This document shows, piece by piece, positions 1-7,982 of a DNA stretch of 64,000 bases. The stretch spans positions 1 to 64,000 of the forward strand of contig NZ_FUZC01000013.1 of NCBI RefSeq assembly GCF_900168115.1, given 5' to 3'. Below the pieces are notes generated by a model. It was not told the origin of the DNA. It saw nothing but the letters and a program-made list of their open reading frames with translations, and did not search any database. The DNA is from Salegentibacter salinarum (lineage in GTDB: Bacteria; Bacteroidota; Bacteroidia; Flavobacteriales; Flavobacteriaceae). A program made the position numbers and the translations under genes. Position 1 is the stretch's first letter, and each line of letters starts with the position of its first letter.

Positions 1-344
1 TTTGCTGAATTCTCACAATAAATCTTGTTTCAACCATAGGCTCATACACTGTTTCACCTATGTCTGTGAGATCTCCCGCGGTAAGACATATCACTTTCAT
101 TCCATATATCCGCATCATCTACACCCTGATCTCCGTATAGCTTTAGGACTTCGCTTTGTATGGCAAGCTCATCCAGATCAGCTATGCCTTATATGATGTT
201 CGTGTTCCTCGGACCGGAACTTTGCCGCAGGCTTCCTTCAGATTCCACCTCACGATGGACACCCTTGCCTTTGGCTAATGATAGGTAGCTATAAACCCCC
301 ATAACGGACTTGCACCGTCAAGTGATATGCCATGCACGGCACAC
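1..344 (-). mobile_element. Group IIC self-splicing intron, 5' part (domain I region), truncated by the window edge
   Basis: Read on the minus strand from 344, the sequence opens with GTGTGCCGTGCATGGC, the GUGYG-type 5' splice end. It continues with blocks that I recognise from the Oceanobacillus iheyensis group IIC intron: GCAAGGGTGTCC, GTGGAATCTGAAGGAAGC, GAGGAACACGAAC and ATCATATAAGGC. These are structural RNA, not coding; the short open frames here are chance. The 5' end lies only a few bases after the poly-U of the ndk terminator, which is the insertion preference known for class C introns. The maturase/reverse transcriptase gene and the 3' half would lie to the left of the window. Recognition is by memory of the family, not by alignment. 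Confidence 0.85.
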
Positions 345-346
345 CA

Positions 347-382
347 CAAAAAAACCACCAGCGAATAACACTGGTGGTTTTT
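347..382 (-). terminator. Intrinsic terminator of ndk
   Basis: A 12-bp stem (AAAAACCACCAG pairing with CTGGTGGTTTTT) closes a 9-nt loop and runs into a T-run on the minus strand. It lies about 20 nt after the ndk stop codon. The group IIC intron begins directly behind it. Confidence 0.9.
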
Positions 383-403
383 ATATAAAATAAAACCTTT
401 TAC

Positions 404-823
404 TTAAAACATTTCTCTTCCAGAGAAATGGAAAGCAGCTTCTATTTGTGCGTTTTCATCACTGTCACTTCCGTGAACGGCATTTTCACCAACAGATTTT
501 GCGTATTTCTTTCTAATAGTTCCTTCAGCAGCATCTTCGGGGTTTGTAGCTCCAATTAAAGCTCTAAAATCTTCTACAGCATTGTCTTTTTCCAACACCG
601 CCGATACGATTGGACCTCTTGTCATAAACTCTACCAACTCTCCAAAGAAAGGACGTTCGTTGTGTACTGCGTAAAATTCTTCAGCATCAGCGGTAGTCAT
701 TTGAGTCATTTTCAAAGCAACAATTCTAAATCCTGAAGCGGTAATTTGTTCTAATATCGCACCTACATTCCCGGCTTCAACAGCATCGGGCTTTATCATG
801 GTGAATGTTCTTTTTCCTGCCAT
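404..823 (-). CDS. ndk: Nucleoside diphosphate kinase
   Basis: The enzyme moves the gamma phosphate of ATP onto NDPs through a phospho-histidine, keeping NTP and dNTP pools balanced in the cytoplasm. At 139 aa it has the usual length of the family. The start [15 protein letters not shown] is typical, the active site NAVHGSDS carries the catalytic histidine at residue 117, and Lys11 and Arg104 fit the nucleotide site. The gene is a single unit with its own terminator and stands next to a group IIC intron that does not touch the coding region. I see nothing unusual in the protein. Confidence 0.97.
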   Translation of the reverse strand: MAGKRTFTMIKPDAVEAGNVGAILEQITASGFRIVALKMTQMTTADAEEFYAVHNERPFFGELVEFMTRGPIVSAVLEKDNAVEDFRALIGATNPEDAAEGTIRKKYAKSVGENAVHGSDSDENAQIEAAFHFSGREMF

Positions 824-933
824 CTTATGGTTTTTTTAATTTTGGCAAAAATAATTAAATAAGCTGCAAATACAAGCTCCTTTAAGTTTTATATGAATTT
901 AGCATTCAGGCAGCTGCATTTTTAAAGCTGTTC

Positions 934-1974
934 TTATTCTATGTACTTAACTAAATATTCCTGCTGAAGTTTATTCCCGACGCCTCGCATTTCCATTTTT
1001 ACTTCTCCAGAATCAAAATCGAATTTTAGTAGCCCAAAACTCAAATCGCTCACCACCTCTCCTATTCTGTATTGATTGGGTTCCCCTCTGAAATCGGAAT
1101 ACGAATGCGTCATCCCGCTTGAAGTAAAATCGACCAATGGATAATTCAAACCTTCCATTCTTTGCTCTGAAAATTCTGAAATATGCCTGTCTCCGCTAAG
1201 TATAATTACATTTTTAGCTTCAGAAGCTTGTAAAAGCTCTTCCAGTTTTTTTGTTTCTGAAGGAAAATTTCCCCAGGTTTCAAATCCGTGTTCCGCTGAA
1301 AGTATTTGAATAGAACTTAAGATCACATTATAATCGGCAGTACTATTTTTTAATTCATTTTCCAGCCATTTCCACTGCTGAGTTCCCAGCACTGTTCCTT
1401 CAGCATTAATTTTATAGCGCTGCCCCGGTTTATCACTCGGTTCTAAATCAGATCTAAAATAACGCGTATCCAAAACAATTACGTTAATTGATTTTCCATC
1501 TTCTGTAAAAGTTTGTGAATGGTAAACACCTTCCCTCTCCCGGCGGGGATCATTTTCAGGAACATCAAAGAAATCGAGAAACAACTGCTGACTTTCCTCT
1601 TTAAATTCCCAGTCTTTTCCGGCATCATTTTTACCATAATCGTGGTCATCCCAGGTACCAAGAACCGGTATAGTTTTCCATAACTTTTTATAATTGGGGT
1701 GGTTCTTCTGTTCCCGGTAATCGGCTTCCAGCTCGTTCATATCATCGGTATCAGCATAAATATTATCGCCGCCCCAAAGAAAAAGATCCGGTTCTTCTTC
1801 TAAAATAGCGTCCCATAAAGGCTGGGCCTCATCCTGCCGGTTGCAACTTCCAAAAGCAATTATAAAATCGAAAGTTTCAGGAGCATCTCTGGCTTCATTG
1901 TGGGGAGTCTTAGAATTACTTCCGCAGGAAATAAATAGAAAAAAGCTTAGAAAGAGCGATAAAATTACCTTCAT
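934..1974 (-). CDS. PhoD-like metallophosphatase lipoprotein
   Basis: This is a predicted 346-aa exported lipoprotein of the alkaline phosphatase D / metallophosphoesterase superfamily. I start it at MKVILSLFLSFFLFISCGS, because an eight-codon longer frame would spoil the signal peptide. The lipobox is FISC. Metal-binding motifs appear in family order: FGSCNRQ, WGGDNIYADT, GTWDDHDYG, LDTRYFR and LSGDRHISEF. Activity is likely phosphodiester or phosphomonoester hydrolysis at the outer face of a membrane; the substrate cannot be read from sequence. It is a lone gene on the minus strand, divergent from the nrnA-like gene. Confidence 0.88.
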   Translation of the reverse strand: MKVILSLFLSFFLFISCGSNSKTPHNEARDAPETFDFIIAFGSCNRQDEAQPLWDAILEEEPDLFLWGGDNIYADTDDMNELEADYREQKNHPNYKKLWKTIPVLGTWDDHDYGKNDAGKDWEFKEESQQLFLDFFDVPENDPRREREGVYHSQTFTEDGKSINVIVLDTRYFRSDLEPSDKPGQRYKINAEGTVLGTQQWKWLENELKNSTADYNVILSSIQILSAEHGFETWGNFPSETKKLEELLQASEAKNVIILSGDRHISEFSEQRMEGLNYPLVDFTSSGMTHSYSDFRGEPNQYRIGEVVSDLSFGLLKFDFDSGEVKMEMRGVGNKLQQEYLVKYIE

Positions 1975-2176
1975 TTTTTGTTGATTTGTTGAATACAAAA
2001 ATACAGATTGGTTTTTTAAGCTGGTATTAATAAATTGTATCTTTACTGATTACTCGATAAGCGAGCTATAGAAATTACAGCCTTGGGATTTTAAACTAAG
2101 GAAAATGAGATTTGAAACTTTTTATGTTTCATTTTTTTCAACTTAGCACCTATGGAAGGATGCTTTACATTAAATT

Positions 2177-3190
2177 ATGATAGAACAAGCAATTTTAGAG
2201 ATCACTGCCGAACTTTCCCAGGCCAAAAATATAGTTATTGTACCCCACAAAGGCCCCGATGGTGACGCCATGGGCTCCACTTTAGGCTTAATGCATTTTT
2301 TAAAAGATAAAGGCCACAAAGTAAATGTAATTACCCCTAACGATTATCCCCGATTTCTAAAATGGTTACCGGGAAATGACGAAGTCATTATTTATGAAAA
2401 AGATAAAGCTAATGCCGAAAATCTTATAACAGAAGCCGATCTGGTTTTTGCACTGGATTTTAATCATTTAGACCGGTCTGGCGATATGCAGCAGATTTTA
2501 ACAGCTTCTGAAGCAGTTTTTATTATGATTGACCATCATCGCGAACCATCAGACTTTGCTAATTATACCTATAGCGATGCCGAAATGAGTTCTACCTGCG
2601 AAATGGTATATCATTTTATTGATAAATTAAGAGCCGTTCCTAAAATCACTCCAGAAATCGCAACCTGCCTCTATGTAGGGATTATGACCGACACGGGGTC
2701 TTTTAGGTTTAGTGCCACAAGTGCTGAAACCCACCGCGTAATTGCCGATCTAATTGATAAAGGCGCCGTAAATCACGAAATTCATAATAATATTTTTGAT
2801 ACCTATAATGAAGACCGGCTTCAGCTTTTAGGAACTGCGTTGCAAAACTTACGTGTAAAACCTAAGTTTAAAACGGCTTACATTAGTTTAACACAGGAAG
2901 AACTGGATAAACATAATTTTCAAAAAGGAGATACCGAAGGTTTTGTAAATTACGGCCTGGCAATAGAAAATGTGATTTTTGCCGTTATTTTTATAGAAAA
3001 TAAACAGGAAGGAATTATAAAAATCTCGTTTAGATCTAAAGGTGATTTTAACGTAAATGAATTTGCAAGGGCTCATTTTGAAGGCGGTGGCCATAATAAT
3101 GCAGCCGGAGGAAAAAGTGAACTTTCTATGGAAGACACCATTACAAAATTCAGTACAATTCTTCCTGATTATAAGGAATTGCAACAATGA
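2177..3190 (+). CDS. DHH-family phosphoesterase (NrnA-like oligoribonuclease / pAp phosphatase)
   Basis: The 337-aa cytoplasmic DHH/DHHA1 protein carries PHKGPDGDAMGS near residue 25, DFNHLDR near 97, the name-giving IDHHREP motif and a C-terminal DHHA1 segment ending in GGGHNNAAGG. NrnA proteins finish mRNA decay by degrading oligoribonucleotides of a few bases and remove the 3' phosphate of pAp. The stop codon overlaps the start of gldI by 4 nt, so the two are probably translated together. This pairing with a PPIase lipoprotein is common in Flavobacteriia. Whether the activity is nanoRNase, pAp phosphatase or c-di-AMP/pApA hydrolysis cannot be settled from sequence alone. Confidence 0.88.
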   Translation: MIEQAILEITAELSQAKNIVIVPHKGPDGDAMGSTLGLMHFLKDKGHKVNVITPNDYPRFLKWLPGNDEVIIYEKDKANAENLITEADLVFALDFNHLDRSGDMQQILTASEAVFIMIDHHREPSDFANYTYSDAEMSSTCEMVYHFIDKLRAVPKITPEIATCLYVGIMTDTGSFRFSATSAETHRVIADLIDKGAVNHEIHNNIFDTYNEDRLQLLGTALQNLRVKPKFKTAYISLTQEELDKHNFQKGDTEGFVNYGLAIENVIFAVIFIENKQEGIIKISFRSKGDFNVNEFARAHFEGGGHNNAAGGKSELSMEDTITKFSTILPDYKELQQ

Positions 3191-3747
3191 ATAAATACCT
3201 AATCTTTATAACAATACTCGCATTTGGAGCCTGTAAATCTCCCGAAGCCCGTTATCCTGTTACTCAGAAATCTGGTTCGCACATTAGCGAATCTATCGCT
3301 AAAAACCAGGAACTCCTGGAAAAAGAAATAGCACTTATTGAAACTGCTATAAACCGGGATTCTACTAGAGAATATCAATCGTCTCAGGATGGTTTTTGGT
3401 ACACTTACCATAAGAAAATTGAAGATTCTACCGACTCTATTACGCCGGAATTTGGCGATATAGTAGAATTCGACTATAGTATCTCAACCATAAATGATGA
3501 AGTGATTTACGCTGAAGGAGAAAAAGCCACCAGAACATATGCTATAGACCAGGAGGAACTTTTTAGCGGATTAAGACAAGGCTTAAAATTAATGAAAGAA
3601 GGAGAAACCGTAACTTTTTTATTTCCTTCGTATAAAGCATTTGGATATTATGGTGATAAAAATAAAATAGGTACTAATTGGCCTATAAAAACAAAAGTCA
3701 CGCTAAATAATATTACTGAAAAAGAAGAAATTCAAAATCAACAATAA
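3187..3747 (+). CDS. gldI: GldI-type FKBP peptidyl-prolyl isomerase lipoprotein
   Basis: This 186-aa lipoprotein has the signal MNKYLIFITILAFGAC followed directly by the acylated cysteine at residue 16. A helical stretch leads into an FKBP domain (about residues 85-180; FGDIVEFDYSIS, SGLRQGLKLMKEGETVTFLFPS, AFGYYGD). It matches the gliding-motility protein GldI, a periplasmic PPIase thought to fold components of the Bacteroidota gliding/type IX secretion machinery. It overlaps the nrnA-like gene by 4 nt and is followed after 42 nt by a second PPIase gene. The presence of gldI suggests gliding or at least T9SS ability, but other gld genes are not in the window. Confidence 0.85.
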   Translation: MNKYLIFITILAFGACKSPEARYPVTQKSGSHISESIAKNQELLEKEIALIETAINRDSTREYQSSQDGFWYTYHKKIEDSTDSITPEFGDIVEFDYSISTINDEVIYAEGEKATRTYAIDQEELFSGLRQGLKLMKEGETVTFLFPSYKAFGYYGDKNKIGTNWPIKTKVTLNNITEKEEIQNQQ

Positions 3748-3789
3748 GTAAACCCAGGCTATATAAAGCCTTTTTAATTTTTATAATAA

Positions 3790-4911
3790 ATGAGAACCAG
3801 TAAATTTCTACTAATTTGCGCCATGGTATTTACCATGATTTCGTGTAATGATGAATATCCCGATTTGGAAGATGGGATGTATGCTGAATTTAAAACTAAT
3901 TACGGAACTTTTGTCTCTGAACTTTATTTTGAGCAAACTCCAATAACCGTAGCCAGTTTTGTTTCCCTTGCCGAAGGCAATAACAAAATGGTAGACAGCA
4001 CCCATAAAGGAAAAAAATATTACGACGGCTTAACTTTTCACAGAATTATAGACGGTTTTGTTATCCAGGGAGGTGATCCCTCAGGAACAGGAAGCGGAGG
4101 CCCCGGTTATAAATTTCCAGATGAAATTGTAGATAGCTTAAGTCACGATTCTAAAGGAATTCTTTCTATGGCTAATGCCGGTCCAGGAACAAATGGAAGT
4201 CAGTTTTTTGTAACGCTTGCTCCTACTCCAAATCTTGATGGCAGGCATACTGTTTTCGGGAAGGTTGTAGAAGGCCAGGATGTTGTAGATTCTATAGGTA
4301 AAGTTGAAACCGGCCCTCAAGATAGACCTTCAAAAAAGGTTACCATGGAAGAGGTAAATATCATTAGAAAAGGAAACGACGCTAAAGATTTTGAAGCACC
4401 AAAGGTATTTGAAGAAGAACTGCAGGCAATAAAAGATAAGGAAGATGCTGAAGCTAAAAAGCGCCAGGAAGCTAAAAGCGCCAAAGCTGAAGAATTTGAA
4501 AGCCACGAAGGTGATGCTGAAACTTTAGACAGCGGACTAAAAATTCATTACTTAAATGAAGGTGATGGTGACCGACCAAAAACCGGGCAAATGGTAGAAG
4601 TGCTTTACGAAGGCTATTTTAGTGATGGTGAGATCTTTGACACCAATAAAGAAGAACTGGCTAAAGAAATGGGCTTATTTAATGAAGCAAGAAAAAACCA
4701 GGGCGGTTATGGTCCTATGGCTGTAGTTTACGGCCCCGATGCACCAATGATTCCAGGATTTAAAGAAGGCATTCAACAGTTAAAAGTTGGTGATGAAGTC
4801 TTGCTATATATCCCTAGTCATTTAGGTTATGGTGAAAGAGGTGCCGGTGGTGTAATTCCTCCAAATACCGATCTTGTTTTTAAAGTAGAATTGGTAGGTA
4901 TACAGGAATAA
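3790..4911 (+). CDS. Two-domain peptidyl-prolyl isomerase lipoprotein (cyclophilin + FKBP)
   Basis: This 373-aa lipoprotein (signal MRTSKFLLICAMVFTMISC) fuses two unrelated prolyl isomerase folds. A cyclophilin domain spans about residues 28-195 (FHRIIDGFVIQGGDPSGTG, NGSQFFVTL, DGRHTVFGKV). A charged, probably helical Lys/Glu/Ala linker covers about 200-245. An FKBP domain covers about 250-373 (VLYEGYFSDGEIFDTN, IPGFKEGIQQLKVGDEV, YGERGAGGVIPPNTDL). It should act in the periplasm as a folding catalyst together with GldI, whose gene lies 42 nt upstream. The next gene is convergent, and the space between them holds a large stem-loop with a repeat. Confidence 0.92.
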   Translation: MRTSKFLLICAMVFTMISCNDEYPDLEDGMYAEFKTNYGTFVSELYFEQTPITVASFVSLAEGNNKMVDSTHKGKKYYDGLTFHRIIDGFVIQGGDPSGTGSGGPGYKFPDEIVDSLSHDSKGILSMANAGPGTNGSQFFVTLAPTPNLDGRHTVFGKVVEGQDVVDSIGKVETGPQDRPSKKVTMEEVNIIRKGNDAKDFEAPKVFEEELQAIKDKEDAEAKKRQEAKSAKAEEFESHEGDAETLDSGLKIHYLNEGDGDRPKTGQMVEVLYEGYFSDGEIFDTNKEELAKEMGLFNEARKNQGGYGPMAVVYGPDAPMIPGFKEGIQQLKVGDEVLLYIPSHLGYGERGAGGVIPPNTDLVFKVELVGIQE

Positions 4912-4930
4912 TTTTCTGATTTTATATAAG

Positions 4931-5055
4931 AAAGGCTGTTTGAGTTTAAAATATTTCTTTCGTCAAGCTGAATTTATTTCAGCTTCTAAGTTCAATTGAA
5001 ACAAGATCCTGAAACAAGATCAGGATGACGTGAGAAAATAACTCAAACAGCCTTT
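4931..5055. terminator. Long stem-loop terminator carrying a CGTCA-ended repeat in its loop
   Basis: A perfect 15-bp inverted repeat (4931-4945 AAAGGCTGTTTGAGT with 5041-5055) followed by a T-run lies between two convergent genes, as expected for a bidirectional terminator. The loop is unusually long. It holds a 70-bp element (4961-5030) that starts CGTCA, ends TGACG, and contains two inward hairpin arms of the pattern CTGAnnTTnTTTCAG. Related copies lie at 35395-35496, 42113-42137, 31738-31840 and 61175-61208. Confidence 0.7.
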
Positions 5056-5077
5056 TTCTATTTACAATATTCCCGAA

Positions 5078-6538
5078 TTATTTTTTTGGAATGTTCTTTA
5101 AAACTTCACGTAAAAATTTCCAGTATTTCTGGGCTGAAGTAATACTGGCGCGTTCATCAGGTGAATGTGCTCCTCTAATTGTAGGCCCAAAAGAAATCAT
5201 ATCCATTTCAGGATAATGGTTTCCAATTATTCCGCATTCCAATCCGGCGTGGCAGGCAGCCACATCCGCTTTTTCATTATGCAGTTTTTGGTATAATTCA
5301 TCTACCACCTTTAAAATATCCGATTTAGGATTTGGCGCCCAACCGGGATATTCCCCAGATAATTTAACCTTGAATTTCGCCAGTTCAAAAGTCGCTTCTA
5401 AACTATTGGCTAAATCATCTTTTGAAGATTCTACTGATGATCTTGTAAGGCAGTTAATTTTCACTTTTCCCTCACCAACTTTTACGCTGGCAATATTGTT
5501 AGAAGCTTCAACCAAACCTTTAATATCAGGACTCATTCTGTAAACGCCGTTATGCGCTGCAGAAATCGCCTTAACTACCTCTTGCTGGTCTTCAACCTTC
5601 ATTACTTCATTTGGAACTTCGGTTTCAGAAATTTCAATATCCATATTGGGTTCCAGGGAAGCAAATTCAGCTTTTATATCACGAACCTGTTGAATAATTT
5701 CAGTTAAAAAAGTTTCGGTATTAGATTTATCTACTACAACAATTGCTTCACTTTCGCGCGGAATGGCATTTCGTAGTCCGCCACCTAGAATGCTGGAAAC
5801 GCGCAAACCAAAATCCCGATTAGAATCGAAAAGTACACGCGCCATAATCTTATTGGCATTAGCCAGACCTTTTATAATATCCATCCCGGAATGCCCCCCT
5901 TGCAGGCCTTTTACTTTTATCTGGTAACCAACCGAATTATCTGGAGTATGCTCTACTTCATAATCCCTAACCGCTGTAATATCTACTCCGCCGGCACATC
6001 CAATACCAATTTCATCGTCTTCTTCGGTATCCAGGTTTAAAAGAATATCTCCTTCCAGTAAATTAGAATCCAAACCTTTGGCACCGGTCATTCCGGTTTC
6101 TTCATCTATAGTAAATAAAGCTTCAAGAGCGGGATGCTCAATATCATTGCTTTCTAAAATTGCCATCATACTGGCAACGCCAAGGCCATTATCAGCACCC
6201 AGGGTTGTACCTTTGGCGCGCACCCAATCTCCATCTACATACATATTGATTCCGCTGGTTTCAAAATCAAAATCGGTATCGTTATTTTTCTGGTGCACCA
6301 TATCTAAATGCGCCTGTAATACGATGGGTTTTCTATCTTCCATCCCCGAAGTAGCCGGCTTTTTTATAACCACATTTCCGGTTTCATCTACCAGGGTTTC
6401 AAGGTTAAGTTTATTTCCAAAATTTTTCATAAACTCAATAACCCGCTCTTCTTTTTTTGAAGGTCGTGGCACTTCGTTTAGATCGGCAAACTTATTCCAT
6501 AAAATTTTCGGTTCTAATTCCCTTATTTCTTCGTTCAT
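5078..6538 (-). CDS. pepD: Aminoacyl-histidine dipeptidase (M20 family)
   Basis: This 486-aa cytosolic metallopeptidase of the PepD/carnosinase type cleaves dipeptides such as Xaa-His. Metal-site motifs are in order: QAHLDMVHQKN near residue 90, GTTLGADNGLG near 115, DEETGMTGA near 145, NLDTEEDDEIGIGCAGG near 170, and the C-terminal ACHAGLECG. The GGHSGMD segment marks the lid/dimerisation domain. Length agrees with the family. Upstream on the minus strand a TACCTTTG box lies at 6561-6568. The gene ends 22 nt from the large terminator stem shared with the convergent PPIase gene. Confidence 0.95.
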   Translation of the reverse strand: MNEEIRELEPKILWNKFADLNEVPRPSKKEERVIEFMKNFGNKLNLETLVDETGNVVIKKPATSGMEDRKPIVLQAHLDMVHQKNNDTDFDFETSGINMYVDGDWVRAKGTTLGADNGLGVASMMAILESNDIEHPALEALFTIDEETGMTGAKGLDSNLLEGDILLNLDTEEDDEIGIGCAGGVDITAVRDYEVEHTPDNSVGYQIKVKGLQGGHSGMDIIKGLANANKIMARVLFDSNRDFGLRVSSILGGGLRNAIPRESEAIVVVDKSNTETFLTEIIQQVRDIKAEFASLEPNMDIEISETEVPNEVMKVEDQQEVVKAISAAHNGVYRMSPDIKGLVEASNNIASVKVGEGKVKINCLTRSSVESSKDDLANSLEATFELAKFKVKLSGEYPGWAPNPKSDILKVVDELYQKLHNEKADVAACHAGLECGIIGNHYPEMDMISFGPTIRGAHSPDERASITSAQKYWKFLREVLKNIPKK

Positions 6539-6560
6539 TGTTTTATATTTTGGTCTTTCA

Positions 6561-6568
6561 CAAAGGTA
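6561..6568 (-). promoter_or_regulatory. pepD: Probable -7 box (TAnnTTTG type) for pepD
   Basis: TACCTTTG on the minus strand, 23 nt before the pepD ATG, matches the Bacteroidota -7 consensus. A clear -33 TTTG at the usual spacing is not evident. Confidence 0.45.
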
Positions 6569-6690
6569 TTGGTATTAAACAAAGAAGGAAAATTTACAGG
6601 CTTTTTAAAACTTATTTAACCAAATGAAGAACAGTTATTTAAAATTTTAAGCCGTGTTTTGCTAATAATTGTAATTTTAAAAAGAAAACT

Positions 6691-6779
6691 ACCTCGTAGC
6701 GAGCTCTTGAAGCAATTATAGAAAATAATGTTATTAATTTCGAGACAGACCTCGGAGAATCAAATCTCGATTATCGAGT
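6691..6779 (+). repeat. Dispersed intergenic repeat ending in a CTCGATTATCGAG palindrome
   Basis: The segment begins ACCTCGTAGCGAGCTC and ends with the 13-nt palindrome CTCGATTATCGAG (6766-6778). A diverged copy with the same order of parts lies at 60406-60473, just before the TIGR03643 gene. The last G of the palindrome is the first base of the GTG start codon of the next gene. Confidence 0.5.
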
Positions 6780-7851
6780 GAAGAAGAAAGCACTATACAT
6801 TTTAGCATTTCTGCTCCCCGTGCAGATCATTTTTATCATGTTCCTGGCCGGATATCCCGAGCTGGTAGAGAATTGGTACAGCCGACTTCTATATCCGCAA
6901 TTTTCAAAATTAATGCGATACGGGCATGGATTTTTACCGTTTTCACTTGGCGACCTCTTATATACACTCTTCGGAATTCTAATACTCCGTTGGTTCATTA
7001 GACGTTTTAAGCAGAAATTTAAAAATTCAAGATTTTGGGTTGTAGATGCTCTTGCTGTTTTATCTGTGGTGTACGCCTGTTTTCATATTTTCTGGGGATT
7101 TAATTATTACCGTTTACCGCTTCATAAGGCCTTGGAAATTGAAAACGATTATACTACCGAAGAACTCCATCAACTTTCTGAAATATTAATCACCGAATCT
7201 AACAAACTCCATAATCAACTTAGCGAAAACGATTCGGTTAGCGTGGTAATTCCATATTCCAAGAACGAAATCTTTAAAAAAACCATAGAAGGCTATACCA
7301 ATATCAGCAAAGATTTCCCTGAACTCACTTATAAAGGGGAATCCCTAAAACGCTCTTTATACAGTATTCCACTTTCTTATATGGGTTTCAATGGTTATCT
7401 AAATCCACTTACCGGGGAAGCCCAGGTCAATACCCAGATTGTGCCTTATAAAATCCCCACTACCGCCAGTCATGAAATTGGCCATCAATTAGGATTTGCA
7501 AAGGAAAATGAAGCGAATTTTATTGCCTGCCTTAGTACGATGAATCATCCCGATGCTTATTTCAGGTATTCAGGATATACTTTTGCCCTGCGATATTGTT
7601 TAAATGAATTATACCGAAGAGATCCAGAAAAGTTTGAAACTTTAAAAGCAAAACTCAATCCTGGAATTTTAGAAAACTACCGTGAAGTTGAAGAATTTTG
7701 GTTGGCGCACCAAAACCCGATGGAACCAGTATTTCAGGCATTTTACAACCGGTTTTTAATTGTAAATAACCAGGCCGACGGAATGAAAAGCTACAGTTAC
7801 GTGGTGGCGCTTTTAGTTAATTATTTTTCTGAAGAAAAAAATAGAATTTAA
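6778..7851 (+). CDS. DUF3810 membrane protein with a zincin-like HExxH motif
   Basis: This 357-aa protein begins with GTG; no nearby ATG would keep the N-terminal membrane segment. Hydrophobic segments lie at about residues 5-22, 50-65 and 84-102, followed by a long soluble domain. That domain has ASHEIGHQLGFAKENEANF near residue 235, an HExxH plus downstream Glu arrangement as in gluzincin metallopeptidases. The family is known only as DUF3810 in Bacteroidota, so a membrane-anchored peptidase is an inference from the motif. It stands alone between pepD (divergent) and the amidohydrolase pair, and its start codon lies at the very end of an intergenic repeat. Confidence 0.85.
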   Translation: MKKKALYILAFLLPVQIIFIMFLAGYPELVENWYSRLLYPQFSKLMRYGHGFLPFSLGDLLYTLFGILILRWFIRRFKQKFKNSRFWVVDALAVLSVVYACFHIFWGFNYYRLPLHKALEIENDYTTEELHQLSEILITESNKLHNQLSENDSVSVVIPYSKNEIFKKTIEGYTNISKDFPELTYKGESLKRSLYSIPLSYMGFNGYLNPLTGEAQVNTQIVPYKIPTTASHEIGHQLGFAKENEANFIACLSTMNHPDAYFRYSGYTFALRYCLNELYRRDPEKFETLKAKLNPGILENYREVEEFWLAHQNPMEPVFQAFYNRFLIVNNQADGMKSYSYVVALLVNYFSEEKNRI

Positions 7852-7982
7852 AGTAATTATAAAGAATTTGGGACTAAGAAAAATAATTTCTCACTTAGTG
7901 TAAAAACCAATTTCGGCTTTGTTATAATTTTCTTAATTTACCGCCTTTAATTTCTAAGCCACATTTAATTCAACTACAATTT

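Noticed and set aside
2-196. Short open frame at the left edge
   Set aside because: It lies antisense within group IIC intron RNA sequence and has no coding character.
6539-6777. Possible riboswitch before the DUF3810 gene
   Set aside because: No conserved aptamer core could be recognised; the region is explained better by the repeat.
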